Source: Catonia carolina
Lineage: Eukaryota; Arthropoda; Insecta; Hemiptera; Achilidae
Assembly (NCBI GenBank): GCA_035578175.1
Contig: JAQMRL010000010.1
Span: 32,170,784-32,234,783, forward strand
Length of the DNA stretch: 64,000 nucleotides
Reading direction: 5' to 3'
Shown here: positions 32,101-46,200 of the stretch, one piece after another
Numbering within the stretch: the first letter of the stretch is position 1
Layout of the letters: each line of letters begins with the position of its first letter
Made by a program: the position numbers and the translations under genes
The notes under the pieces: model-generated
The model's database searches: none
What the model saw: the letters and a program-made list of their open reading frames with translations, nothing else
Told to the model about the DNA's origin: nothing

Positions 32101-35100
32101 AGACCTTGGCTTACCAAATAATACAAGTTCTTATGATTGTACAGGGCGTTTCAAAATGTTCTTCGGGGTTACGAAAATTCATTACAAAAAAACTATTCCA
32201 CTTACAAGAATGAAACAAGTACTGTACGAAAGAGCAATTCAAACAGTTTTTTTCCACGGGTACTGGGCAGTTAGTTGACCGTCTGCCCGCTAGGTGTAGA
32301 CAGTAGAGAAAATGGCTGCCACGGGAAGCGAGAAGTCGTTTTGTGTCTTAGAATTTCACTCGTCAAAGTCGGTAATTACTGTGCAACGTGCGTTTCGGTT
32401 GAAATTTCATAAGGATCCACCAAGTGACAATTCAATTCGTGCATGGTACAAACAATTCAGCGAAACTGGTTGCTTGTGCAAGCGGAAATCAACTGGTCGT
32501 CCATCAACCTCAGATGCCAGTGTTGACAGTGTGCGTGCAAGTTTTATTCGCAGCCCGTCAAAATCGACTGCGTCTGCAGGCAGAGAGTTAGGAATTCCGA
32601 AAACAACAGTGTGGCGAGTTCTCCGTAAACGTTTATTATTCAAACCGTACCATCTTCAATTACTGCAGCATCTATCTGATGGAGATAAAACACGTAGGCT
32701 CCATTTTTGTTTAGAGTTACAGCAAAAGGTGTCATTGGAAGAAGGTTTTCTAGAGAAGATAATTTTCAGCGATGAAGCTACGTTTCATATCAGCGGCAAA
32801 GTAAATCGTCATAACGTGCAAGTTTGGGGAAGTGAAAACCCACACGCTTATGTGGAACACGTTAGGGATTCTCCGAAAGTAAACGTTTTTTGCGCGATCT
32901 CTCGTGAGGCAGTGTATGGGCCGTTCTTTTTTGCAGAAACGACAGTAAACGGCATGACGTACCTGGACATGTTGCAATTATGGCTTATGCCTCAGCTATT
33001 AAATGACTTCATTTTCCAGCAAGACGGTTGTCCTGCCCATTTTCATAACGAGGTTCGACGGTACCTTAACACAACACTGCCTCGACGCTGGATAGGACGC
33101 GCGTCTGAGGAAGACCAACAACTTTTGCTGTGGCCACCAAGATCACCAGACCTCACGCCATGTGACTTCTTTCTCTGGGGCTATGTGAAAGACAAGGTCT
33201 TCAAGCCACCAATGCCGAACGATATCGCTGAGCTGAAGGATCGCATAATCAATGCGGTCAACTCTATCGAAAGAGACATGTTAGGGCGTGTTTGGCAAGA
33301 GCTAGACTTTCGTGTTGACGTATGCCGTGTCACCAAAGGAGCACACATTGAACATTTATAGATGTTAAAAAAAACTGTTTGAATCCCTGCATCTGCACGT
33401 ACAACTTTCATTTAGGTAAGTGGAATAGTTTTTTTGTAGTGAATTTTCGTAACCCCGAAGAACATTTTGAAACGCCCTGTATAGTCAAGAATGAGAGATG
33501 GTTAGAGTGGAAACCATTCAGAAGGACAAATGGGTTGATCATTACGTCATTTATGGTTTGATGAATCATTGAAGAATAAAGATCCAGATTCTTTCAGATA
33601 TGGATAATACTGAACTTAGTAAGGTGCTCAAAAAAAGCCAAAAGCAAAAAGACAGCTGGATTAGAAGGCATAACTGTAGAGTTAAAAATACATGGGGTTT
33701 TGTTACACGTACGGTTGCGATTTTATAGCATGTGCTAGAAATGCCTGGAAATACCAGAGTTGGTTGAGATCGAAAGTAATTTCTTTGTATAAGTGGCAAG
33801 ACATCTTGCAATGCTTACTGAGGAATAAGCTTATTGGACAAAGGCTATAAAATTTATGTACATTGAATCACTGGTAGAAAGTCATTACAGATGTGCTGTC
33901 AGAAGAACACATGGGGTTTAGGAAGGGTAGATTTTGTATAGATGGAGTTTTTACCCTCAAACAAATTATTGAAAAAAGAAGCGAGTTTAATAAAGCATAC
34001 TAATAATATAAAACTTACTTTTTGGGTCACACATATTGCAATCGTGGACATTAATCTTCAATCTGATATTCTTTTAAATTCAGTGGTTTATGCTGATGAT
34101 ACATTTATTATTCAGGATAGGACGGATAATTTGCAACAAGATTTTTTAATATTTGTCGTCAGTTTCATTTGACAATATCTACTAAAAAACCAAACACGAT
34201 GGCCTTTAAAGGGAAACATCCAGTCGGTACAAAGATATTGGTTGATAGAGTAATTCTGAAGCAGTTATTCATTTTGGCTATTTGGGATGTAATGTGTCAT
34301 ATGAAGAGAACAACATTGTAGCACAAAAATTTAATAGAATCAGAGGTACAATCCATCAGCATTTTAAAAGAAAAGGCTCAAAATGACACATTGATGAAAT
34401 TCTATAAGATAGTGGCAGTCACAACAGTGTCATAAGACAGTGAAGCTGTAGACAGTGATGGGTGTAGAAAAGTAAGTGCAAAAATTCCATCCAGTCTGCT
34501 AAGATGTGCTTTTTGAGAAATATTAAGGGCTGTAGTACACTGGATCGGAAAGCAGAAATAAGGACACTATACGGCAAGATTAACACTTATATGGAAACAT
34601 GTTTTTTATAACGTTAATAGAAACACCCGGTCTGACAGACCGCCATTTCATTTTTGGCAATTTATTTGGGAATCAAAGGCAAAGAAACTCAACTAGATCT
34701 GTTTAACAAAAATTATTTTATTTTACTATAGTATAATGATTGAAATGACATTGGTATAAGATCTGGTTTTTGAAAAACAATTGTTTAAAAAAATGAAAAA
34801 AGCCAAATTATTTATGGTATTAACGACTTAATTTTTAAAATTGATAACATACTTATAATGTTTGTTTTTCACTCAGGTTAAATGTATTATTTTAATACAT
34901 ATTTAATCACATACTTAAATTTAAAAAAAGCAAAAATTTGTATAAAAGAAACATAACTCAAAAGTGACTACTTACATATTAGGGTTTTTTTTACTGACAT
35001 TTGTTTTTTGTACAATCAAGACACAGTTTTCTACTGCATTCTAGGCAAATAGCTTTCTTGCAAGTGATACATCCAAGTCATCAATTTCATCACAAATAGA

Positions 35101-35564
35101 ACCTTCCGAGTCACTGTCATCATTTTCCAATAATCTACGAATTCTGTCACCATAATCGGGATCGCTTGTACTAAGTGGTCGAGCCATTTCAGAAATTTAC
35201 AATTAAGTAATAAAAAAAATAATTAAAATATATACAAATAATTAAAATATTAACCCGTAAAGGAAACACCCGTCTTACAGACCGTTAAATACAGTAAGGG
35301 AAACACACGGTTCCACAGACCGCTACATGAAATACACAAAAAGAAACACGCGGTATCACAGACCGGTATGATTTTTAAGAACGATTTACACTACCGCAAC
35401 GATTCACGTGAACTGAACCATATTTCACTATGAAGTAGATAGGAATGAGGGAGGAAGCTATTGTGAAGGTCAGCACCAACCCTAGCTCAGGGAACCCAGT
35501 ATTATGTAAACAAATCACCCTTAGTGCCTGTGAGACCGATGTTTCCATATAAGTGTTAAACGTC

Positions 35565-35596
<32 letters not shown>

Positions 35597-37183
35597 TTTG
35601 TTTAATGTCCGACTATTCTGCAATTACTGCTAATGCAGACTGTGAAGGATGAAATGATTTTTTTGTAACGTATAAAAATATGCCATGCCTGAACAGTTCT
35701 TTTAAGAAGACAGTTATGCGGTACTGCCAGAAATAGACCGATCATCTACAAAGAATGTCTAGACTGGTGAAATCTACGAACCAATTGGAAGGTGTGATCC
35801 AGGGCGACCAGAACAGATGCCAAGTGTGGATGTCAAAACAGTTTCCGAGACCTAATCCTTGAATGGTAGAAGAATGACATTTAGTAATATATGACCTAAA
35901 CCATTAATCAATGTTACTTTACGAACACTGAAACTATAATTTTAATCTTCAAATACTCAACGCTTTACAAAAACGCCTTAACTCTTCATATACCAGTAAG
36001 GATTAGGTAACAGCAGTTCCAGTCTCATGAAATCCCTCAGTTTTCTTTGTGAACATCCCAACCGCTTCCATCCTTCAGGCTAATACTTTTCAGCAATTCT
36101 TGGGAGATATTTGCCCTCAGAAACCAAATCTCTGAGATTTCAACACTCACAACATCTCTTTTTGTCATTGACCAGCTTCCTGAGCTATCCTAAATGGTTT
36201 GCAAGCCATGATCTTATAGTTTAATTTGTTTTTACTCCTGAATAGTAATTCAAATAAGATCTATACCCCAACGAACTAAAGACTGCAGACGAGATCTAGC
36301 CAATAACAACCAAGGTCAGGTGTGAGGTTGCCCCTTCGCTAAGTCACACTCTGTTCCACCGAACTCCAGCAGACTTTTTATTAGGCTGTCATTCACAGCG
36401 GGACTACAACGTGACAACGCAGGATACGATTAATGAAAGTCAATTGGCTCTGTGCTGTGATTTAGGTCACTATGCTCCACCTTCATCTGCAGTCACTAGT
36501 TCGTTACGGTATAAGCTTACTTTTAAAACAAGAAAAGACAAGAAATTATCTTTATTCTAAATCAGATTTTTCTGAAAATAATATTGAACTAAGAACTTAG
36601 CAATTTTAAATATGTAAAAATAAATTACCTGAGAATTTGAATTATTCGTGCCATCTACATCATAATATTTAAAGCTTGACGCTTTTCTTGATTTTGATAT
36701 CGGTAAACGATCTAGATACGGATTGTAAATTGGAAAATCAGTATAGTAATGTTGTAAAACCCAAACGGCTGCTCTTTGTATGCTTAATTGGCCCAAGGAA
36801 TATGATCGGCTTTCACCATCAGGACTCCTAACAACCTGAAAATTACAAAATTTATTGATTTATAAGTTTTTAGCTCTATAAAAACACACAAAAAACAAGG
36901 ATTTTAACTCTTAATACAGTAAATATATGATAATCAATTAATTAAAGACTTCTCTTCTTCTTCTTCTTCTTCTTCCTTATTTACGGATTAGGCACATTGC
37001 CTGTTCCAGGTTCTATCCATCTTCTTTATGGTCTACCCAACGGCGCACTCCTTGCAGATGGTATTGTAAGGGTAGTAGCAGATACCGATCCTCCAGCATG
37101 CGGCAAACATGTTGTAACCACTTCTCCCTATATCATTCAAACCTCTGCCTCACAGATTCCGCTCTACCCAAATCATGCCGGAT

Positions 37184-37228
<45 letters not shown>

Positions 37229-40200
37229 ACGCAATCCCTAAGTGTGCTCCTCTCACCGATCTAAAAAAAACGCATCTCAGCTGCTTCCAACTTCCTACCC
37301 TCAAATTTCCTTAGTACCCATGTTTCACTACCATATAACAAAAGAGACAGCACTATTACATCATATAGCCTCAACTGCGTTTCTTTCCGGGCCCTTACTT
37401 TAAATGTTCAATTTATATAACTGCAACCCTGTTGAAACCTAAAAACTTTCACCATAACATCAAATTTCTCCTCCATATGTCATATCACATCCCAAGTACT
37501 GAAAATGTGAAACCTACTCCAACACTCAGTTCTCCAAAACTATCTTCGTCCTAACAGGTAACTTACCACTAAAAGCCCTTTTCACTTGTCAATCGAAATA
37601 ATCATCGAGTACTCTTCACAAAGCTGTTTTAGCAGAAATATCGACACCTGAAGATCATCCTCCGATTCCTGAGTTATCACTAAATCATCTGCATATAAAA
37701 ACGAGTTCAAGAAAATCCCATCAGCCAAACACACACCTGGGACCACTCTATATTTTCATCTTCGCATCAAATCATCCATACATATAGGGTGTCTCACGAG
37801 TAACCCGACAAACTTCTAAGGTGGTTTCCTCTCATCAAAATAATGAGAAAGTTTATATAAACATGGGTCCAGAAAGGCTTCGTTAGCGAGTTATGGCTAG
37901 CGAAAGATTTCGCCCTGGGTTCAGAACATACTCCTAAATAAAGTCATCCTAGAGGACTAGGAACCCAATTTTATGAGTAGATTTGATGGTTTCTCATGTA
38001 TTTCGACCCGAAAAATTGAATAAAATAAGTTCCAGAACCATATCTCCAGTAGTTTTGTAATATCCAATGAAAAACGGACAAATCTGTGCATAAAAATACG
38101 TTTTTTAGGTTTGAAAAATAATAACTGTGTTAAATGGCCAATAAATGTGTAAATTTATTTAGCAAAACTTGTAGAGATTTTAATTGTGAAGAGAATGATA
38201 TAAAATAGGCCAATAATAAACAAACACAAAGTTTAAAAACACCAAGCTTAACATATTTTTAGTGACACTTTTTCGTACATAAATTGATATTTCTAAAAGA
38301 AAATATTTTTTTTATTTTCAATTTTTTATTCTGGTCGTAAATAAAAACGGAAAAATTTGGTTCAAACGAGGTTCTAACAACAAATTCTTTATGAATAAAT
38401 GGTAATTTTTTGAAATTTTTAGGAATGAAACAAAAAGAGTTTTTATTAGGCATAAAATGACAGTCTGCGTGATAGTTAAAATAGCAATTCTCGTCGGGTT
38501 AGAAGACAGTTGGCTCTAGTAAGTTAAGCATGTACAATCATCTCCAAAAACATTGTTTATCATATAATGCAAAATATTAATATCGTTCAATTTTCTGTAA
38601 AATACCACTGTATCAAATGTTATTAGACAGGTTTACACTGCAAACCTCAACCTACTAATTCTATCTCTTTCTAATAGAACTCTATCAAAAGCAACAATTG
38701 TTATACATAATTCTCTTAAATGGTATGATATTTCATAGGAGATACCACTTCTGCAAATAACAGCTTTCAACTAACGTATTCTATATTGAATGTAAAACAC
38801 TATAGGGAAGCTTCTTTACAGATCTGAATGAATGATGCCTTGATGGAAACAATTCAAGGATGTATTGAAAAATAACACACAGTTACAATAATTTGCAGAT
38901 AAAATAGGGCTTCCATGAAGAGCAAAAACCTAACACAGGGTGGAAAAAAGAAAGGAGAAAACCCTATAATGGGCAAATGCCGAAAATGTGAGCAGCAAAA
39001 AGAGCTTCCAGAAATATCTTAAGTCACCTCACATATCTAAAATTGGCCCTGTACGAGAAAAAAATCACATTTATAATTCTTACCTTGATGTAATAAACAG
39101 GCTGAAGATGTCTAATTTCAATTAATACTATCGCCAAATAATGAATAAAAAGCAATGTTTCTGTCAGGCTAGAAGCATAAGCAACTAGCATACGATATTC
39201 TAGCATATCTTCTCCGGTGACAGATGCGCGTGCACCTAAAAACAAATGCAATGCATTATTATTATAAATGAAAAATGATAACAGTAAACCGTTTGTTAGA
39301 TAAAATTTTATACTGAATTTGAAAGTATAAAAAGGAATACTTCAATATATTTAACTACTTTTTTTATGCACATTCTCTAATAAGTAAACATAAAAAAATC
39401 AGATCTTTGAATATTTTACCCTTTGTATTTTGTTTTTGATTACCAATAAATTAATATACTGTACAAGTTTTTTTCTATGCAGAGTGTTTAATTACATACT
39501 ACATAACTGTATAGGGTTATTTCATTTAATCTAGGGGCCAATTTAGAACCCAAATTACTCCAGATTAATGAGGTTTTACTGTAGTTACAAACCTTTTTAC
39601 ATCTACTTTCTACTTCTGTTTTTTTTCTACTTTTATGGATGTTTTCTTTATCAGCACTCAGGTAAAATTCTTCAACTGTTCAGCAGAAAGGTGTTAAAAC
39701 CAGACGTGAAATTGTTAAATAATTAGGGAAAAAAACATCAGATTAAATAACTTGTTAAATCAATTATTCTATACATTGGCACCCAGGTGATTTTTTTTTT
39801 AAATAAAGAAGCATTTCAGCTGTTCCTGTCATTGAAAACCGAAATAAACAAACATATTTTACTAAATTTGTTACACTAAACTTATCTCATAATCTAATAT
39901 TTAAATGATGTTTATCAGACAAAAAGATTATTGGATCTAAAGAGTTGTACTCTAACAAGTTAGAAGAGAACAACAAGGTGCAATAAATTTTAAATTTTTT
40001 ATTCTTTTTTTTCTTTAATTCCTAATATGTGTACGTAGCAATCTGTTCAATTCAGAACAATAAGCAACCCCATGACTCAATGAGATGAGGATGATGCGTA
40101 TGACGTGTAAATGGGGTGTAGTCTTGTACAGACCCAGGTCGACCACTCCTGAGAGAGTATGGTTAATTGAACCCCAACCATCAAAGTACACCAGCAACCA

Positions 40201-43200
40201 CTGTCTAGTATTCAAATCCGTATAAAAGTAACTACCTTTACTAGGATTTGAACCAGGAACCTTCGTCTCCGAAAATCAGCTGTTAAACAGCCGATTTTGG
40301 CGGCGACTTTACCTTTAGACCAACCCAGTGGGTTCAAATTCTTATTTTTTTCTGAAGTTTTCAATTTTCTTCAAGTTTTCAATTTTTTATTCTGAAAAAT
40401 TTTTTGATGACCTTTGTAAATAAGCTTTAATAAATTCAAAGGTATGAAATATTTTAATCAACCAGCAATAATAAAAGTACACAAAATTATTTTTAACACA
40501 AAATGAATTTCAAGTTGATTACCATTCATTAATGGGTTTTGAAGGTAACAGACGCTTGTGAATATCAAGGGAAAAGTATTTAATTATGCTAAAAGGTTTT
40601 TCTCAGTAGTAAACAATTAACTTGATTTAATAAATGACGTAGTTTAATAGTACAGTTTATCACAATAGCCATAAATTACAGAACGTCGTAATTCATATGA
40701 ACTATACCGCCCATCATGGGTGGCATACAAACACATTAAAAAATAGATACATATCACCTGCTTAAATGAACTAGAAATTAATTGAACTGTTTCACAAACA
40801 TTACAATAAAATTATTACAGTTTCATAATAATACAAATGTATCTCACGATAAATACTAAAAATTTCCTGTAGTCATATTTCATAAAATGTAAGTTTCTTT
40901 TTCAGGAGAATCCATCTTGAGAGAAGTATTAGTTTAATTAATAAATAAATAAACAAGTAACAATTTATAAAAAAAATATTAACTTTCTGATATTGTTGCT
41001 TATCTGAGGAATAGTTGTACAGTAATCCCTTGGTATCAGCGGGTTTCAGTTATCCGCGGACTTTGTCCATTGGCCTAAAACCTTAAAATACGTACATAAT
41101 CTCACCTTGTGTACACCATATTTGGTAGGAGGTGGGGAAGTCATACAATTCCGAAACATGTGTCACCCTACATGTTTGAATAAATGTTTCAGCGTTCGTA
41201 TCATGTTAAGTCAAACACACTAGTATGGGGACGGCCACCATGAGCCAAGCTAGATTTCCACGTACTGTACGTAGTGAGCACGTCACCGGGTACCTGGCCC
41301 CACCAGTACAAACCCTCACCCCCAACCACCATACGTACGCCCAGGCGCCATACTGTAATTTCTAACCATCAACGAGATCCTCAACATGGCAACGCAGCTC
41401 GCTGATAACATATTGGAGATGAATTCCATCATGGAAAGGGCCCTTCAATTCAAAAGAGGACTCCATGAGCTGATGATACCATACAAAGAAGTTTGAAAAG
41501 AAGAAGAAGAAGCAAACACCCATAAATAACTATTTTAAAGCAAATTAACTTCTTTAAGCATACAGTACTGTATTTATTAAATATTCATAGATTATAATAA
41601 TGGTAAAATGTTCCTAAAACAATTAAACACTTAAAACGACTAAAGGACTTTTCCTTCAGAACCTAACCCCCATCTTTTTGTTCATGTAAGGTATCTATCA
41701 TTATCCGCAGTTTTAAGAATCACAGTAACCCTCCGGAATGTAACCCCCGCGGATACCGACGGATTACGGTACTTCCAAGTTATAATGCTTCCAGAGCATT
41801 AAGTACCACATTTATATTACTACTATATTAAAACTTAAATTAAACTGAAATAAAACATACCTTCTGTAATCTGTACAAGATAGAACAACCAGAATGCAAA
41901 TGTACAAATTAACACAAGCAACAAAACTATTGCTCTGAAAAGAAATATACGGGGCATAGTCGCCAAAGATGGGCGTAAAAATATTCCCCAAGTTCCAGCA
42001 GCAAGTAGAAAAAGTTTAAAAACGAGTGACACTAATAGACCTTTGCATTCTGCACCACATGCCATTAATTGAACACGCTGATGTATACTTAAATTTGGTC
42101 CTGCCATGTCAGGAAAGATTCCTAGAACAGAAAAAATAATGTTAAATTAGTCAAATTCTATGATAAACAACTAACAAATTAAATTAAATTTATTAAATTA
42201 CTAATCGAACACTAGACCATAAACATTAACGAAGTTGTGTAAGCGGATCTGTTAAAAATGTAATCCAACGTTAAAAATTACATCTGCAATCTGATTCCCT
42301 TCTTCAAGGCATAACAACACTCCAGCTGCAACTTTTACTTTTTCAACCCTAACCATTTCACTAACCAAAATTTAAAAATCTGGTGTGAAACACTCACACA
42401 ACTTTCTCTTGCCAATGCAAATAATTACCATTATAACCTAACATTAGTAATAAAACATTAAAAATAAAAACACTAACCTCATAAACATAACCTAAATTTA
42501 ACCATGGGTGAAAGAACGCAAAATGAAAAATCAACCTCAGTTAGGCTTAAAAATACGGAAAGTCACTCTTTCACGCTAAACTAGGCTCTGTAGAGAAAAA
42601 TTCTCTAAATAAAAGTTGGGAGATCTTTTAATTTCCAATAAATTTGATTATATACACTTTTTGTCACAAAATCCATAATAAGACTGATATCTTAAAAAAA
42701 TCGAATTTTACACGTTTTTTGAGAAAAAAAACAGCAAATCGCTAATTACCGCTAAACTAAGCGTTATACAAAAAAATGTTTGAAATAAAAGTTGTAGGAT
42801 TTTAAATTGTCCACAATTTTTATTATATACATTTTTGTGCTAAAATGCATATTTAAGCTGCAATCTTAAAAAAAAACAATTTTTTTACGTGAAAACAGCC
42901 TCTCCAAGATTTCAGCAGACATGACACCTACCCTAACTTGTAAAACGTAAAAAATTTAGTAAACGAGGGGATTTTAAAAAAAACATACGACCAGTTTTTG
43001 AGAAAACTGCAAAAAAGTGAAAAATTACACGAATAAACTACTACTTCCGGTTGACCGCTTTTGATGAAAATGTTCATGTTGGGTCTGGTAGTAATGTCTA
43101 ACTTAAGTTTTAAGTTTCAAGTTTGTACGATGTACGTTCTTGGGATATTCTGTTCACACACACGCACAGACCAATCGCTGTAATCATGTTTTTGGGTTCA

Positions 43201-46200
43201 GGGGATCTGAAAACATGTAGATCCAGTGAAAACTAGATTTCGAAAAATCGGCATGAAAACAATACTGTCCTTCCTACATATTCATATAGGCAAGAGAAAG
43301 TAAAAAATGTTAAATTAGTCAAATTCTATGATAAACAACTAACAAATTACATTAAATTTATTAAATTACTAATCGAACACTAGATCATAAACATTAACGA
43401 AGTTGGGCAAGTGGCTCTGTCAAAAATGAAAACCAACGTTAAAAATTACGTCTTCAATCTGATTCCCATCATCAAGACATAACAACACTCCAGCTGCAAC
43501 TTTCACTTTTTCATCCCTAAACATTTCACTAAACAAAATTAAAAAATTAGTTTGGAGATATATCCGGATATGACAGGTTATACTGTATAAATAAATTTCT
43601 TACCATGCATAAGTAATTCCTGTTCCTGGACTATACCTCTCATTCCTTGAAAGAAACCATTATTTGCTTTTTGTACCATTATACTAAACTCTTCCCATTA
43701 AAGCATATCCATTTAACTCAAATAAAACCTATTACAAGTAATAAATGGTTTTCGACAACAACTTTCCGTCTCATCATAGCAGGAGAAGTTTTATTATGTA
43801 CAAAACATATAATATATTAAATTTACAATTAAAATGTAACAAAACTTACAACTGATTTAAATTATGATTATTAAAAAGCTCACCTATTTTTGGTAATACA
43901 ACCATTGCTAATGGACTAAGAAATGCAATAACTGATATTATTGCAGTCAACATAGAACCAACGTAACGATGACATAAAAATGTTATCCCTGTTTCAGGGT
44001 CAGTTGGCCACAGGCTAACTTCTTCAACAGATCCAGATTGTTCTGAAGTATTTCCTGTTACAGCTGTAGTATTTTCTCCCCAGTTTTCATCCTGAACAGA
44101 AATTCAAGAATTATTATACAAAAAAACTCACTCACAACAACAAAGAGTGTTTGCTACTCTGAGTAAACATCAAAAATTATATATTTTTATAAAACCAGAA
44201 AGTTTCATAGGTTTTTAATTGGTTTTTCAGAGTTAACTCAAGTTAAATTATAGAAATATTAAATTTCATAGAAATTATCTATGACATTCCAACATTGGGC
44301 GAAAGAAATATTAAATCAAAAGAAACATTACATCAGTGAGATAGAATTAAAACTACAGACGCATGAAATAAACATGTTGTGTTTGGATTGTATAGCTTTA
44401 GGGATACAACATTTGGAAATTAAGGGGAAATAAACACAAATGATAGAGGAGAAGATTTAAGTAACTACGTTAAGTAACACTATGTTAGAACCAAGGATTA
44501 GATCAGTAGAAGGCAAAAAGAGAAGAATGACATCACGAAGAATTTTTTTTTACTTTCAACTGTTTCGCAATTAATGCAAATGCAGTTGATGATAAGTAAA
44601 GATAAGTGGTGAAAAAATTACAAGACCTGACAGGGAATCAAAACCGGGACTCCAGTATAGAATCCAGTTGCACCGACCACTACACCATACATATATAGTT
44701 GCACTGACAATTTATACAGGCATACCAGCTAATCAGAAATCAAGATGATGAAAAACAAAACACGTTGAAGGCAAACATGGTGCAACAGACCGCCTCAGAG
44801 TACATAACCACATTTCATAATTCCCACACCTCTCAAGCAGTTATACTTAACACTTCATTCTAAATATTACTACAACTTGTACCGATAGGTTATAATGACA
44901 TTAACCAAAAAATATACAGCAGGAAAACTTCAAAATGTACCTTCTTAACTTATACAGAATCAGGATGCTCTCAGCAGTTCTGGTTAACCAATCACATAAA
45001 TAAAAAACTGACACATAAATCCCACTCAGGCACGGCATATTTTCATACGTTACAAAAAATCATTTCAACCTACATTGCATAAAGTTCCACCCCAACGTCG
45101 TCGCTAATGACCATTGCAGTTGATGCGACGTTAAATAAAAAAAAAAAAAAACTGACAGGTACTGTCATAATAAAAATTGCTATTTTGTCGCCAATTTGTA
45201 TAATTATAAAAAAATACAAAAAATAATTACTGATAGATTTAATCTAGGACAGATTTATTCTCACAGCATGATATCTTGAGATCATAAGTAACTATCCTTA
45301 AATGTAACCATTTATTTTTTAGCAATTAAGTGATGTTACGACGTGAAGAAATACAATTTTATTTTAATTTTATAATTCAGTATTTTAACATTTTGTTAAA
45401 CACTTATTTGAAGAAAAAAAAACAAAGTAACTACAACTGATAAATAGTTTATACAAATGACTGAAGATGTACCATCTTCTGTAAATTTTAAATAAGTGAG
45501 ATAAAAATTTTTTTGGTTTCAATTTTTTTGTTTACTCTGATGATGGTGGATCCACCGAAACACGCGTAAGTAAGAATAAAAATAAAGGTGACGCAGTTTA
45601 AAAAGAAGGTTGGTGAAATTATTATATAAATTCATTATACAGGGTGATTCACGAAGTTATGCAGAAACTTTGGGAGCCCATTGTACATGTAAAAATAATA
45701 AAAAAAGTTTATATAAACATGGGTCCGGAAATGCTTCGTTACCGAGTTACGGCTAGCGAAAGATTTCGCCCAGATTCAGCTCACCAGGTGAAATGAGGTC
45801 TTCCTGAAATTCTGGTAAGGTAGATTAAGGGGCGAATGCAATAGTTTCTTAAGGTTTTTGACCTGATAAATTGAATAAAACAGGTCCCAGAACTGTAAGC
45901 TAAATAGTTTTTAAGAAAACCAGTGTCAAATGCAAAAAATGGAGTGGAAAACACATTTTTTCATGTTTGGGCAAGAATAACTTTGTTATTTCACCAAGAA
46001 ACAGTTAAAATTTTTCAATAAAACATGTAGAAAATTTTATTCTGAACAAACCGGTGTAAATTAAGTACACAGAAAGCAAATAGTTTTTGAGAAAACCAGT
46101 GTCAAATGCAAAAAATGGAGTGAAAAAAACACATTTTTTCATCTTAGTTTTTCCGGTTAATTTTACTTTGTATTCTTATGAATAAAAATTCATTTAATCA

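Larger units (their letters stand above)
33490..35860 (+). pseudogene. LINE reverse-transcriptase pseudogene, split by piggyBac-like and SINE insertions
   Basis: Frameshifted plus-strand remains run in LINE order: [20 protein letters not shown] with LEGITVELK (finger region), later [13 protein letters not shown] (the YADD catalytic motif, 34087-34123), [45 protein letters not shown] and LYGKI. Here a TTAA-flanked element (34584-35555) interrupts. After it, and after a SINE at 35576-35693, the tail resumes with [22 protein letters not shown] and [13 protein letters not shown]. Dead copy, antisense to Vang in intron 6. Its clade is uncertain. Confidence 0.75.

Noticed and set aside
36262..36513. 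A Vang exon or conserved intronic element
   Set aside because: Clear ~30-bp inverted ends mark it as a MITE, and exon phases join without it.
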